Program-made: the position numbers and the translations under genes
Assembly (NCBI GenBank): GCA_036555705.1
Contig: DATBKT010000158.1
Span: 13,921-77,920 of the forward strand
Direction of reading: 5' to 3'
DNA: 64,000 bases
DNA from: JARBAU01 sp029237525
GTDB taxonomy: Archaea; Thermoproteota; Nitrososphaeria; Nitrososphaerales; Nitrososphaeraceae
Shown: positions 36,689-45,598 of the stretch, piece after piece
Numbering within the stretch: position 1 is the first letter of the stretch
How the letters are laid out: each line of letters starts with the position of its first letter
Notes under the pieces: model-generated
Told to the model about the DNA's origin: nothing
The model's input: only the letters and a program-made list of their open reading frames with translations
Database searches by the model: none

Positions 36689-37411
36689 ATGAATACGCAT
36701 TATGATTACAGGTATGATACCGAAACGTTGAAGGTTGAAAATTTAACAAAGGTATACATGTCTTCTATGGGCAAGGTGGTTCCGTTGAAAAATGTATCAT
36801 TCTCTGTAAACAAGGGCGAGTTCGTATCCATAGTTGGACCTTCAGGTAGTGGTAAATCGACCCTCATGAATATGCTAGGCGCACTGGATAGACCTACGTC
36901 CGGCAAGGTATTTATTAATGGAATTGATATTTTTACTTTGAATGATTCTCAGCTTTCTACTTTAAGAAATAACACAATTGGCTTTATCTTCCAATCATAT
37001 AACTTGATTAATAGAACGACCGTTTTAAAGAACGTAGAGTTTCCTGGAATTACTGGTGGAATGAGCGACAAAGATAGACGGCGCCGTGCAATAAGAATTC
37101 TGGGATTTCTTGGTATCCGAGATAAAGCTAAGTTCAAACCAACCAATCTTAGCGGCGGTCAGCAACAAAGAGTAGCAATCGCTAGAGCATTAATGAATAA
37201 TCCAAAAATTATCCTTGCGGATGAGCCTACTGGCAATCTGGATACAAAAACTGGCGAGGATGTATTTGGTTTACTAACTATGCTCTCGAACAAATTTTCG
37301 AGAACTATAATCATGGTCACACACAATCCAGATCTCGCTGCTAGAACTGACCGAGCGATTCATATCCGTGATGGTACAATTGAAAAAGAAGTTGTAAATG
37401 TTGAAAATTAA
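36689..37411 (+). CDS. ABC transporter ATP-binding protein (MacB/LolD type)
   Basis: This 240-aa ATPase has Walker A GPSGSGKST (residues 50-58), the Q loop in IFQSYNLI, signature LSGGQQQR (154-161), Walker B IILADEP (174-180), D loop NLDTKTG and switch His in VTHNPD. It is of the MacB/LolD/FtsE type, with the EFPGITGGMSDKDRRRRA region. Such ATPases normally pair with an FtsX/MacB-fold permease; none is encoded in the window. The stop overlaps the start of the 1171-aa surface protein by 14 nt, so the two are probably translationally coupled. Transport, or mechanical work on that surface protein, is inferred. Confidence 0.93.
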   Translation: MNTHYDYRYDTETLKVENLTKVYMSSMGKVVPLKNVSFSVNKGEFVSIVGPSGSGKSTLMNMLGALDRPTSGKVFINGIDIFTLNDSQLSTLRNNTIGFIFQSYNLINRTTVLKNVEFPGITGGMSDKDRRRRAIRILGFLGIRDKAKFKPTNLSGGQQQRVAIARALMNNPKIILADEPTGNLDTKTGEDVFGLLTMLSNKFSRTIIMVTHNPDLAARTDRAIHIRDGTIEKEVVNVEN

Positions 37412-40400
37412 TATTTTTAATCTTCAATTACATAAAAATCTCATAATTATATTGTGCTTGGTATCAATCCTTATTAGCGGATCTATCTCAAACATGGATG
37501 GAGTCTTAGCTGCATCACCTACATCTGTTCGAACTTCAGTAGTGCACTCTATTCAATCAAACAGTACACCAGACCAGTCCTTAATCCATATCACCGCCGG
37601 CAAGATCCAGGATTTTAATTTTAGTATCAGAGGACCATCCTATGGCCAAGCTAATACACAGTCACTGCAAGGCTTTAACTCACAGGACCAGCAATTGCCA
37701 AGGATTTCCGACCTGGCCGTTTCGTTGGTATCACAATCTAGCTCAGTCAGAATTCTTGGTGATACACAATGGAATATGCAGAGTCTAAGACCTGGTTCGA
37801 ACATTGTGTTATCAACAAAAGTTTACGCCTCACCTACGTTGATTGGATCGCCAGTTTTTTTTACAGTGACTGCACAATATATCCAAAATGGGCAGCAGAT
37901 AAAAACTGATTCATTTGACATAGGTGCAGTCGTGGTAGGTGACATTAAGCTAGAAATTAATAATGTGGGTATAAGATATTTAGGCAGTACCCCCAACCTC
38001 GTCGGCAACTTGTTGAATGAGGGCAACACCCCAGCTCTCTTTACTAATATCCAAATGGTTCAGTCTGAAGGTCTGGCAAACAACAACACGACAAACTCTC
38101 AAAGTGTACCTAAGGGAATAACTATCTTACCATTATCCTCAGATTATCTTGGAAGTATTCCTGCAAACTCTCCTGTACCGTTCAGTATACCACTCAGGAT
38201 TATTAAACAACAAGAAAGAGTATCTACACAGCAAAATAACATTAATACTTTGATCACGGATAATGAAGTACAAGGAGAGTCCCAAAATACCATCGAGAAA
38301 TCTACAGCTAATCGTAATGAGCCTCAACTCACAAATGTACAGTCAGGGAACCAGCCTTTATTGTATCCAGTTGCACTGAATATAACCTACAACGATGATC
38401 TGAAAAATCCCCATCAACTGACAATAAATAGAACTGTAGGGCAGAATTTTGATCTTGGATCAATATCTGACACTCAGAACAAATTTGATATCAACAGTCC
38501 CAATCAAATACAAAATATTCACGGTACAGGAGGTAGTATCTTCACAAATGGCTTTGTTGATTCCTACTGGGCTGCAAATTCGTCAGTTTGTTCAGCTAAC
38601 GGCAATTCTTCTACATTGTCCGTGTGCTCATCTACTTCTTCTGCGCTTCCGATACCTCCTCAGCAAGAAGTTGGGCCTGGGGAGGGACAATCAATATTTG
38701 CAGTAGTATTAAGTAACACAGAATTTTCGGACATTAATGGAATAATCGGATATCTCACACTTCCACCTGGATTTACCTCTGCGACTAGCATAGGAGGCTC
38801 AGTTGGTAATAACGATCACAGTCCTAAGATACAGCAAACTGGTATTTCCAATCTACAGCCACAAGATCTGCAGCAACAGCAGACAGCGATTGCCAGTTTT
38901 ACCAATGTAGTAAAATCAGGGCAGACTTACACCCTTTATTTCAAGGTTAATATTGGTAAAGGGGTGAAGGTTGGCGACTACAGTGCATCACTTAGAATAT
39001 ACTATTTTAAGGTGCCATCTCTTGAGCCAGGTGTATATAATACTCAAACATATATGGTGCCTATTTCGCTGCCTGGCAAAGTTATTTTAGATACAAGTTC
39101 CAAGACTACTAGTTTGAAGCCAGGATTCTCAAACACAGCTGTCATAGACATCAAGAATAAAGGAACAGCCGATGCGAATAGCGTTCTTGTCACTATTACA
39201 AGCATAAGTGGTAACAGTATTGCAAATAACGTAGTTGTCAATCAGCCTGGGACTACGAGTAACACCAACAACACGTCCACTACTACTGCCACCAGTACTC
39301 CCGGCCAAGTAACCACTACATCTCCGACTTCCACCGTTCCGGCCGTAAATCTAGGATCCAGAACCTTCAACCTAGGAACTATACCTGTAAACGGCACTGC
39401 AGAAATCGATCCCGTTATATATCCTTCAGAATCCGCTGGTGGCACTTTACAAAACTTGAATCTTCAAATTTCATACACTGCGTCAACTGGTGATTCAAAG
39501 AGTACCAGTGCATCGGTAGGGTTACTTGTGTTACCGACTCCTCCGGAAGCTGGACTCAGCGTAGGCCCTTCAGGTCCCCCAACGAACAGCACAGGATCTA
39601 TAAATAGTAACCAAGGAGGCGATTCAAATGGTATCACTGCTTCAGGCGTTACTGCAAGTGCATATTCTTTCAACGATCACAATCAATCAAGTCCAGGTCT
39701 TCTCCATTCAACTTTAGACTCTTCCACCACTGAACACCTGAGACCAGAATTTGCCACATATATAGATAATGATGGCAATTCCCCCTACAGCCAAGATCAG
39801 CACATGCATAATATTGCATATGGGGCGACCGTAAATAACCCACACTCAAACGTTAAGAGTAGTGACAACCCGAACAATAATCTGAATAGTTCATCGCTCA
39901 TTCTAACTGCAGGTAAGGTGCAAGACATGAAATTCACAATAACGAATAACAACGACTTTCCTATTACAAATGCAGTAGCATCAATAGCATCAGAATCAGA
40001 TGACCTGAAGATTGTTGGGGATTCGCTCTGGAGCCTTCCAAGCTTAGCTCCCCATTCAAAAAATGAATTCACAACCAAAATCTACGCATCAACTTCCTTG
40101 ATTGCTGCGCCTGTATCATTTTTAGTAACGCTACAATATATTTCTGGTGGACAATCCAAAATTGGATCATTTGTTCTAGGCGGAAATGTGGTAGGCGATA
40201 TACACGTTAGCGTTACTGATTTGGCTATAAACTATGTCGCAGGAACACCTAATCTGGTGGGAAATCTTTTGAATCAAGGAAACACGATAGGCCTATATAC
40301 TACTGCTCAGCTGGTAAACCAGCCGTTTGCAACTAGCTCAGCACGGCAGCAAGATAACAGCCGTGCGCATCATGAAGGCCAGTCATCGGACCAACATCGA

Positions 40401-40913
40401 AATAATGCCTCCCAGTCATCTGGATTAGTACCGTCTGTGGCATCGTTCTTGTTACCACCTCCTCAATACTTGGGTGACCTCCAACCTGACTCACCCCTAC
40501 CATTTAGCATCCCGCTTACAAATGTCGATAACTCAACTCTTCAGGGTAGTCATCCTGTATCGCTAAAGATAACATATAGTGATGACCTCAAAAATAGCCA
40601 TGAAGTGACGATAAATCAGACTTTGCAGGTAAAACCTCAGATTTCCCACACACGCGGCGATCGTCATTCGCAAAACACAATTCTCGGTATTCCAATGCCA
40701 ATCTTGTTATTAGTGATTGTTGCGATTGTAGCGTTCATAATTATAAGGCTGATTAGAAAAAGGAGAAAAGCGAAAGCAGATGCAATTGTTGCTTCAGAAT
40801 CTGGTCAGACAGTTGAGGATGAGGATGATATTGAGAAGCTGCTTGATTCTTCCGAGTCTCCAGAAACTGAGCATCAAAATATTGACAGGAAGTCAAATAT
40901 AAGCAAAAAGTGA
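37398..40913 (+). CDS. Giant single-anchored surface protein with internal duplication (COG1361/S-layer-like)
   Basis: This 1171-aa protein has an N-terminal signal segment (about residues 13-32), a large extracellular part and a C-terminal membrane helix (about 1095-1117, MPILLLVIVAIVAFIII) followed by a basic stop (RLIRKRRKAK) and an acidic cytoplasmic tail of about 45 residues. The ectodomain is internally duplicated. N-terminal blocks (ITAGKIQDFNF, VRILGDTQW, TKVYASPTLIGSPV, GTPNLVGNLLN-like) recur near residues 830-1000 (LTAGKVQDMKF, LKIVGDSLW, TKIYASTSLIAAPV, GTPNLVGNLLNQGNT). The middle (about 390-720) is homologous to the divergent 601-aa protein. Start ATG 37398 lies within the ABC ATPase gene. 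Ser/Thr/Asn-rich linkers suggest glycosylation. Function unknown. Confidence 0.85.
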   Translation: MLKINIFNLQLHKNLIIILCLVSILISGSISNMDGVLAASPTSVRTSVVHSIQSNSTPDQSLIHITAGKIQDFNFSIRGPSYGQANTQSLQGFNSQDQQLPRISDLAVSLVSQSSSVRILGDTQWNMQSLRPGSNIVLSTKVYASPTLIGSPVFFTVTAQYIQNGQQIKTDSFDIGAVVVGDIKLEINNVGIRYLGSTPNLVGNLLNEGNTPALFTNIQMVQSEGLANNNTTNSQSVPKGITILPLSSDYLGSIPANSPVPFSIPLRIIKQQERVSTQQNNINTLITDNEVQGESQNTIEKSTANRNEPQLTNVQSGNQPLLYPVALNITYNDDLKNPHQLTINRTVGQNFDLGSISDTQNKFDINSPNQIQNIHGTGGSIFTNGFVDSYWAANSSVCSANGNSSTLSVCSSTSSALPIPPQQEVGPGEGQSIFAVVLSNTEFSDINGIIGYLTLPPGFTSATSIGGSVGNNDHSPKIQQTGISNLQPQDLQQQQTAIASFTNVVKSGQTYTLYFKVNIGKGVKVGDYSASLRIYYFKVPSLEPGVYNTQTYMVPISLPGKVILDTSSKTTSLKPGFSNTAVIDIKNKGTADANSVLVTITSISGNSIANNVVVNQPGTTSNTNNTSTTTATSTPGQVTTTSPTSTVPAVNLGSRTFNLGTIPVNGTAEIDPVIYPSESAGGTLQNLNLQISYTASTGDSKSTSASVGLLVLPTPPEAGLSVGPSGPPTNSTGSINSNQGGDSNGITASGVTASAYSFNDHNQSSPGLLHSTLDSSTTEHLRPEFATYIDNDGNSPYSQDQHMHNIAYGATVNNPHSNVKSSDNPNNNLNSSSLILTAGKVQDMKFTITNNNDFPITNAVASIASESDDLKIVGDSLWSLPSLAPHSKNEFTTKIYASTSLIAAPVSFLVTLQYISGGQSKIGSFVLGGNVVGDIHVSVTDLAINYVAGTPNLVGNLLNQGNTIGLYTTAQLVNQPFATSSARQQDNSRAHHEGQSSDQHRNNASQSSGLVPSVASFLLPPPQYLGDLQPDSPLPFSIPLTNVDNSTLQGSHPVSLKITYSDDLKNSHEVTINQTLQVKPQISHTRGDRHSQNTILGIPMPILLLVIVAIVAFIIIRLIRKRRKAKADAIVASESGQTVEDEDDIEKLLDSSESPETEHQNIDRKSNISKK

Positions 40914-41056
40914 AAAGCACTAGAATATATTTTTCCCTGACGAACATTTGATTCCAATATAGCGCTAAATTTAATAATACAATCTGTAAGGAAATCTAGA
41001 AATCCAATAAATTTTTGAATACACCATTATCACATCATCGGAAAGTACGATTGCTG

Positions 41057-41073
41057 TACATTCGACGAATGCA
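41057..41073. promoter_or_regulatory. Second copy of the operator-like palindrome
   Basis: TACATTCG-A-CGAATGCA matches the 36582 site at 16 of 17 positions; only one base of the right arm differs. It ends 7 nt before an AT-rich AAGTAAATAA element and 42 nt before GTG 41115. The sharing of position and sequence between two promoters of the same locus points to one regulator, most simply the double winged-helix protein encoded in this transcription unit. Confidence 0.78.
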
Positions 41074-41080
41074 CTCTGAA

Positions 41081-41090
41081 AAGTAAATAA
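41081..41090 (+). promoter_or_regulatory. Probable TATA element of the membrane protein/regulator operon
   Basis: AAGTAAATAA is centred about 29 nt before GTG 41115, the spacing expected for a leaderless mRNA. Confidence 0.45.
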
Positions 41091-41114
41091 CGCTCTACTG
41101 ATATTAATTAATGT

Positions 41115-41597
41115 GTGACTAACGAATCAGGTCATCTATTTATGAAGCTTCAACCAATTTATCACAGCTTGGGAATTAGGCTCGTTGAGTGTACTGCAGC
41201 TCTGCGAATCCATCTTACTAAGATTGTTGAGAGCAAGCCTAAATTGTTGGCACTAATTTCAATTATAACACTAGTCGTTTTTGTCCCACTAATAATTCCA
41301 CATATTCACAGACCTCATTTGATCTATTTCATATCAATGCACGTCGCGAGCATTGCAATTTCTACATTTCTGATTACAGCTTCACTGCTAGCGTATCGGA
41401 GAACGAGAAGTACAAAGATCTTGTATACTTCTGTGGGATTTTCGTCTCTTTTGATCGTTGAATTGTTATTTTTACTTGAAGTTATACCGGGGACTAGTCC
41501 CGCCATGCAGCGCGGAATATATGTGGGATTGCCTCACATGTTGCTATTACTTATGCTAACACTATTCGGTCTGGGAGTGCTAAAGGTGGAAAAATAG
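41115..41597 (+). CDS. Four-helix membrane protein, putative sensor partner of the regulator
   Basis: This 160-aa protein has an N-terminal soluble part (residues 1-42) and four predicted membrane helices (about 44-63, 70-91, 100-119 and 134-155), with histidines near the outer end of the first pair (IPHIHRPH). It has no enzyme motif. The start is GTG 41115, with an internal ATG at codon 10 as an alternative. It is followed after 4 nt by the double winged-helix regulator gene, so it may be the membrane sensor or anchor that controls that regulator. Such pairs of a small membrane protein and a helix-turn-helix protein occur widely in archaea. The role here is inferred. Confidence 0.7.
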   Translation: MTNESGHLFMKLQPIYHSLGIRLVECTAALRIHLTKIVESKPKLLALISIITLVVFVPLIIPHIHRPHLIYFISMHVASIAISTFLITASLLAYRRTRSTKILYTSVGFSSLLIVELLFLLEVIPGTSPAMQRGIYVGLPHMLLLLMLTLFGLGVLKVEK

Positions 41598-41601
41598 GAA
41601 A

Positions 41602-42141
41602 TTGTCTAATATCCACACGGATCAGTGCGACATTGCACCTATTGATCTTAAGAGTTTGATTTTGGATCATATCAAACGTAGCCCAGGTATAAGATATAGG
41701 GAACTGCTCAGACTTAGCGGATTGACCAACGGTGCGCTCGAGTACCACATAAAAATTCTAGAAAAAACTCAGAAAATTAAGGTCGAAAGACTACACGGTA
41801 GAAGGCCAAAATACTTTCCTTTGGACATGCAAACAGAAGAGACATGTATAATGGGCCAGATTAGGAACAAATCCTCGAGACAGATCGTGCTATTTATACT
41901 CGAACACGATCTGTGCACATTTGGGGAAATCTCGGAACACATGAAAAAGGCTCCATCTACGATCTCATGGCATCTAAAAAGATTATCGGAAAGCGGAATT
42001 ATTTCAATAATTCATGGTCAGGAATTACAACTATACAGAATTTCCAATGTTCAACTCGTTTCAGACGTACTTTCCAAATATAAGAATAGTCTATCAGATA
42101 AGATTGCGAATGAATATTATAACATGTTTGGTGAATTATAG
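41602..42141 (+). CDS. Transcriptional regulator with two winged-helix domains
   Basis: The 179-aa protein contains two ArsR/MarR-like winged helices in tandem. The first (residues 15-65) has SPGIRYRELLRLSGLTNGAL and EYHIKILEKTQKIKVERLHG; the second (residues 88-150) has CTFGEISEHMKKAPSTISWH and LKRLSESGIISIIHG. A short C-terminal helix follows. No metal- or ligand-binding pocket is obvious. The start is TTG 41602, four nt after the membrane protein stop. A 17-nt palindrome precedes this operon and recurs at the ABC/surface operon, making this protein the best candidate for binding it and for autoregulation. Confidence 0.85.
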   Translation: MSNIHTDQCDIAPIDLKSLILDHIKRSPGIRYRELLRLSGLTNGALEYHIKILEKTQKIKVERLHGRRPKYFPLDMQTEETCIMGQIRNKSSRQIVLFILEHDLCTFGEISEHMKKAPSTISWHLKRLSESGIISIIHGQELQLYRISNVQLVSDVLSKYKNSLSDKIANEYYNMFGEL

Positions 42142-42329
42142 TTCAACGTTTTTCTACATTTGAATTACCGCATATTACAATGAAATCTGAATAATGAGAC
42201 TATTCTATCGTAATAGATCTGTGAATGGGCTTAATCTTTTCATTCTGAAAAGGTGATCCAAATGCATCTGGCCAGCATAAAACCTATTTTAGTAAGATTC
42301 GATAATAAGTATTTAATAAGGTTGGTGTC

Positions 42330-43334
42330 TTGACCCACCTGAATAATAAATTAATTGATAGATTCGGTAGAACCGCTAAGAAATTACGTATTTCAGTCAC
42401 TGACAGGTGCAATATGCGATGCATCTATTGCATGCCTGTCAACAACGTAGATTGGTTCGAACAGGAAAATATCCTGAATTTTCATGAGATAATTAGAGTT
42501 GTTAGGATTTTGGCTGATTTAGGCATTGTCAAAGTGAGACTCACTGGTGGCGAGCCATTAGTTCGACCAAACTTACCCTCCCTGATTAAGCTCATTTCTA
42601 GAATACATCAGATAGAGCATATGGGCATGACTACAAATGGCATTGGACTTCAGACTAACGCAGCTAGACTCAAGGATGCAGGTTTACAAAGCGTGAATGT
42701 TAGTTTAGATACACTGAAGGAGAGTCGATTTAAAGCGATTAACGGTGTCGATGGACTCGACAAGGTACTTCAAGGTATACAAGTAGCTAATGATGTTGGA
42801 CTTTCCGTTAAATTAAATGTGGTCGTCATCAGAGGATGGAACGATGACGAGATCATAGAATTTACAGAGTTGTCAAGAAAGACAAATTTTACTGTTCGCT
42901 TTATAGAATTTATGCCATTGGACGGAACTAGCATGTGGAATAATCATTTAGTAGTAACCAAGGCTGAAATAATCAAAAAGTTAGCTAGTGAGGGGATAGA
43001 TATTTCTCCTTTATACAACGATTATTCAGAACCGGCTAGGCTATTTACTTTGAATGACGATAGAGGTAGATTGGGATTTATTCCATCTATATCTGAACCA
43101 TTTTGTACCAAGTGCGACAGGATAAGACTAACATCAGATGGTAGATTACTGACTTGTCTGTATGAAAAACCAGGAACTGATTTGAAAGGTCTATTGAGAA
43201 ATGGAAAAACTGACGAAGTTATTAAATCAAGTATCTTGGATTCCATAAAGTACAAACCAGAAGGTATCATAAGGCTAATACGTACCGAATCGTTGAGAGC
43301 AAGAATGAACCTTATGCACAGAATTGGGGGTTAA
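42330..43334 (+). CDS. moaA: GTP 3',8-cyclase MoaA (molybdenum cofactor biosynthesis)
   Basis: MoaA is the radical SAM enzyme that converts GTP to the precursor of cyclic pyranopterin monophosphate in molybdopterin synthesis. The SAM cluster motif CNMRCIYC is at residues 28-35. The second 4Fe-4S cluster is bound by the C-terminal EPFCTKCDRIRLT and LLTCLYEKPG cysteines. The SAM-binding LTGGEPLVRPN motif is also present. The 334-aa length is typical. The final GG of MoaA enzymes is kept (HRIGG). The start is TTG 42330. A molybdate/tungstate-type ABC transporter lies 5 kb away and a MoaD-like protein at 59 kb. Confidence 0.95.
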   Translation: MTHLNNKLIDRFGRTAKKLRISVTDRCNMRCIYCMPVNNVDWFEQENILNFHEIIRVVRILADLGIVKVRLTGGEPLVRPNLPSLIKLISRIHQIEHMGMTTNGIGLQTNAARLKDAGLQSVNVSLDTLKESRFKAINGVDGLDKVLQGIQVANDVGLSVKLNVVVIRGWNDDEIIEFTELSRKTNFTVRFIEFMPLDGTSMWNNHLVVTKAEIIKKLASEGIDISPLYNDYSEPARLFTLNDDRGRLGFIPSISEPFCTKCDRIRLTSDGRLLTCLYEKPGTDLKGLLRNGKTDEVIKSSILDSIKYKPEGIIRLIRTESLRARMNLMHRIGG

Positions 43335-43909
43335 TCACTTGACATAGAATGGTTGGTCGGATTTATCTTACCATCCCAACGATAGAATCAAAATATCAGC
43401 CTAATATTATCATTAAAATTACTGAAAATGCCATTACGCTCAAGTCATGAAATGAGTAAATCTTCGATACTGACAGGCAGCATCTCAAAGGCATATATAG
43501 CATTATGCGGCTTACAATCTATTAGAAGATTATGTATTTTTACGATTTTGAGATTGGCATTAAAATTATCATAGGAGATGATGTTAATGCATTTATAAAG
43601 GGATCAAATTTGGACTTGACCATACAAATCAGTAAACTCACTTTGGGAACGAGAATTCAAGTAACATCTTGGTGTTAAAGAATCATTGAAAAACATTGAG
43701 TTTAAACATGAGATCACAAGAATCATTCTGAAAACATTCGAGAAAACTTTGGATCTGAATTTGTAATGAATAAACTTCTTTCCCATAATGATACTATCAT
43801 AGCCTATGCTACTGTAATTGAATTTCTACAATACAAAACGGTATATACAATTACTGAATGTTCTTTAAAATGAAATAACGAGTCTTGAAATTTTAGCCCC
43901 CTCATTAAA
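43335..43909. other. Spacer of 575 bp, no gene seen
   Basis: AT-rich. A 60-codon minus frame (43604-43786) has no convincing protein character. The promoter of the MFS gene should lie at the right end. Confidence 0.4.
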
Positions 43910-45598
43910 TTGAAAAAACCATACTACGGTGATAAAAAAGAACACGAAAATGAAGGTATAGGTGATATTGAATCGGCTCGTACACATGTTTCGAGTCCTT
44001 ATTCTGGCAAACAACCAAGTATTTCGGCATATGCCTGGAAAGTGGTCATCATACTAAGTTGTATTGCTACAATGATAATGTACGCAGAAACCATGCTGAT
44101 CCCAGCTATTCCAGATCTTATAGCTGACTTCCACGTTTCGTATAGCATGTCATCGTGGATACTTACCGCATACTTGGTTACCGGAGCAGTAATGACCCCG
44201 ATTGCAGGCAAGTTGTCAGACATCTACGGTAGGAAGAAGATCTTGCTAATAATAATGTGTATTTATGCAATTGGAGTTTCTCTGTCAGGATTTGCCTCAA
44301 ATATAACGTTCTTGCTCATTGCTCGTGCAATACAGGGAGTTGGAATGTCGATGTTTCCTATTGCCTTTAGTATCGTAAGAGATCAATTCCCAAGAGAGAA
44401 AATGTCGATTGGACAAGGTATAATAACATCCATGTTTGCTTCCGGTGCTGTGATAGGCCTAACAGTTGGTGGAATTATTGTCGAAAATTACGGATGGCGA
44501 ACTACATTCTTTACAATAATCCCTGTGGCCATAGGACTTTTAATAATAATCCGATTTTTTATACATATAGAAGAGAAAAGTGAATGGCATAAGAAAGATC
44601 CAAATTATATTCAAACTAAACAAGGTGGGATCAATCTCAACTCTAAGCCTGAACTCAATGCATTATCCGATGAAATTCCTTCTAGTAATTCTAACAAAAA
44701 GATCGACTTTCTAGGTGCGATCGCACTAGCTGTAACTATCGTGTCGTTATTGTTGGTTCTTACGTTACTTGAAACATCAGGAACAACTAGTATAAAGGCA
44801 TCTGATAGTTATTCGCCTAGTAGCCAGGATACACATTCTACGAATAACTCTACTAGTCAGGTGTTACCCTTTATTATTCTTGGAATTGTCTCATTTTGCT
44901 CATTTATTATTATCGAGAAGCGATCAAGATTTCCGTTAGTAGATTTCAAGCTCATGCTCAACAAGGCAATACTTCCTGCAAATTTGATTATAGTTTTGGT
45001 GGGTTTTTCAATGTTTATGATATTTCAAACGATACCTATTCTAGTAACAAATCCAGAGCCAGTCGGATTTAATGAAGATGCCATAAGCACGGGCAAAGTT
45101 CAGTTACCTTTTGCAATTATTCTTCTTGTATTCGGGCCTACCTCTGGATACATAGTTTCGAAACTTGGATCTTTAAAACCCATTATATTTGGAACTATCA
45201 TCACCACTGCAAGTTTCATTGGATTGCTGGCTCTACATTCAACAGAACTCTTGATTTCAATAAGCCTAGCGGTCTTATCAACCGGGTTATCTCTTACTAG
45301 CGTGGGTGCGATGAATGTTATCATACTCGCTACTCCAAAACAATTTAGCGGGATATCTCTTGGGATGACTACGTTGCTTAGAATAATTGGCAGTGCAATT
45401 GGACCAGCACTCGCAGGAATGTACATGCAGACACATCAGATGGCAATTAACGCAAATGACACTATACGTTACATCCCGTCCTTTTCTGCTTTTAACCTGA
45501 TATTCTTGACAGCAGTTATTGTATCACTTCTATCAATTGGACTAGCTATCTTACTTAGGCAGAGGGTTATGAAAATGACTATACCTAATCTGACGTAA
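43910..45598 (+). CDS. MFS multidrug exporter, DHA2/EmrB-like
   Basis: This 562-aa membrane protein has about 14 predicted helices, as in the DHA2 family of drug:proton antiporters. Motif A is GKLSDIYGRKKI (about residues 99-110), motif C is in the fifth helix region (GAVIGLTVGGIIVENYGWR), and the first helix contains the ETMLIPAIPDL pattern typical of EmrB/QacA. A hydrophilic central loop (about residues 232-262 and 290-320) is unusually Asn/Ser-rich. The start is TTG 43910. Substrates are unknown. The wHTH regulator at 46.4 kb on the same strand is not close enough to assign. Confidence 0.88.
   Translation: MKKPYYGDKKEHENEGIGDIESARTHVSSPYSGKQPSISAYAWKVVIILSCIATMIMYAETMLIPAIPDLIADFHVSYSMSSWILTAYLVTGAVMTPIAGKLSDIYGRKKILLIIMCIYAIGVSLSGFASNITFLLIARAIQGVGMSMFPIAFSIVRDQFPREKMSIGQGIITSMFASGAVIGLTVGGIIVENYGWRTTFFTIIPVAIGLLIIIRFFIHIEEKSEWHKKDPNYIQTKQGGINLNSKPELNALSDEIPSSNSNKKIDFLGAIALAVTIVSLLLVLTLLETSGTTSIKASDSYSPSSQDTHSTNNSTSQVLPFIILGIVSFCSFIIIEKRSRFPLVDFKLMLNKAILPANLIIVLVGFSMFMIFQTIPILVTNPEPVGFNEDAISTGKVQLPFAIILLVFGPTSGYIVSKLGSLKPIIFGTIITTASFIGLLALHSTELLISISLAVLSTGLSLTSVGAMNVIILATPKQFSGISLGMTTLLRIIGSAIGPALAGMYMQTHQMAINANDTIRYIPSFSAFNLIFLTAVIVSLLSIGLAILLRQRVMKMTIPNLT

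Noticed and set aside
36541..36690. Idea that the palindrome is a transcription terminator hairpin
   Set aside because: It has only a single-base loop, lies between divergent genes and recurs at the same distance from another TATA-like element, which fits an operator instead.
43604..43786. 60-codon minus frame
   Set aside because: No protein-like pattern, no promoter, AT-rich spacer.
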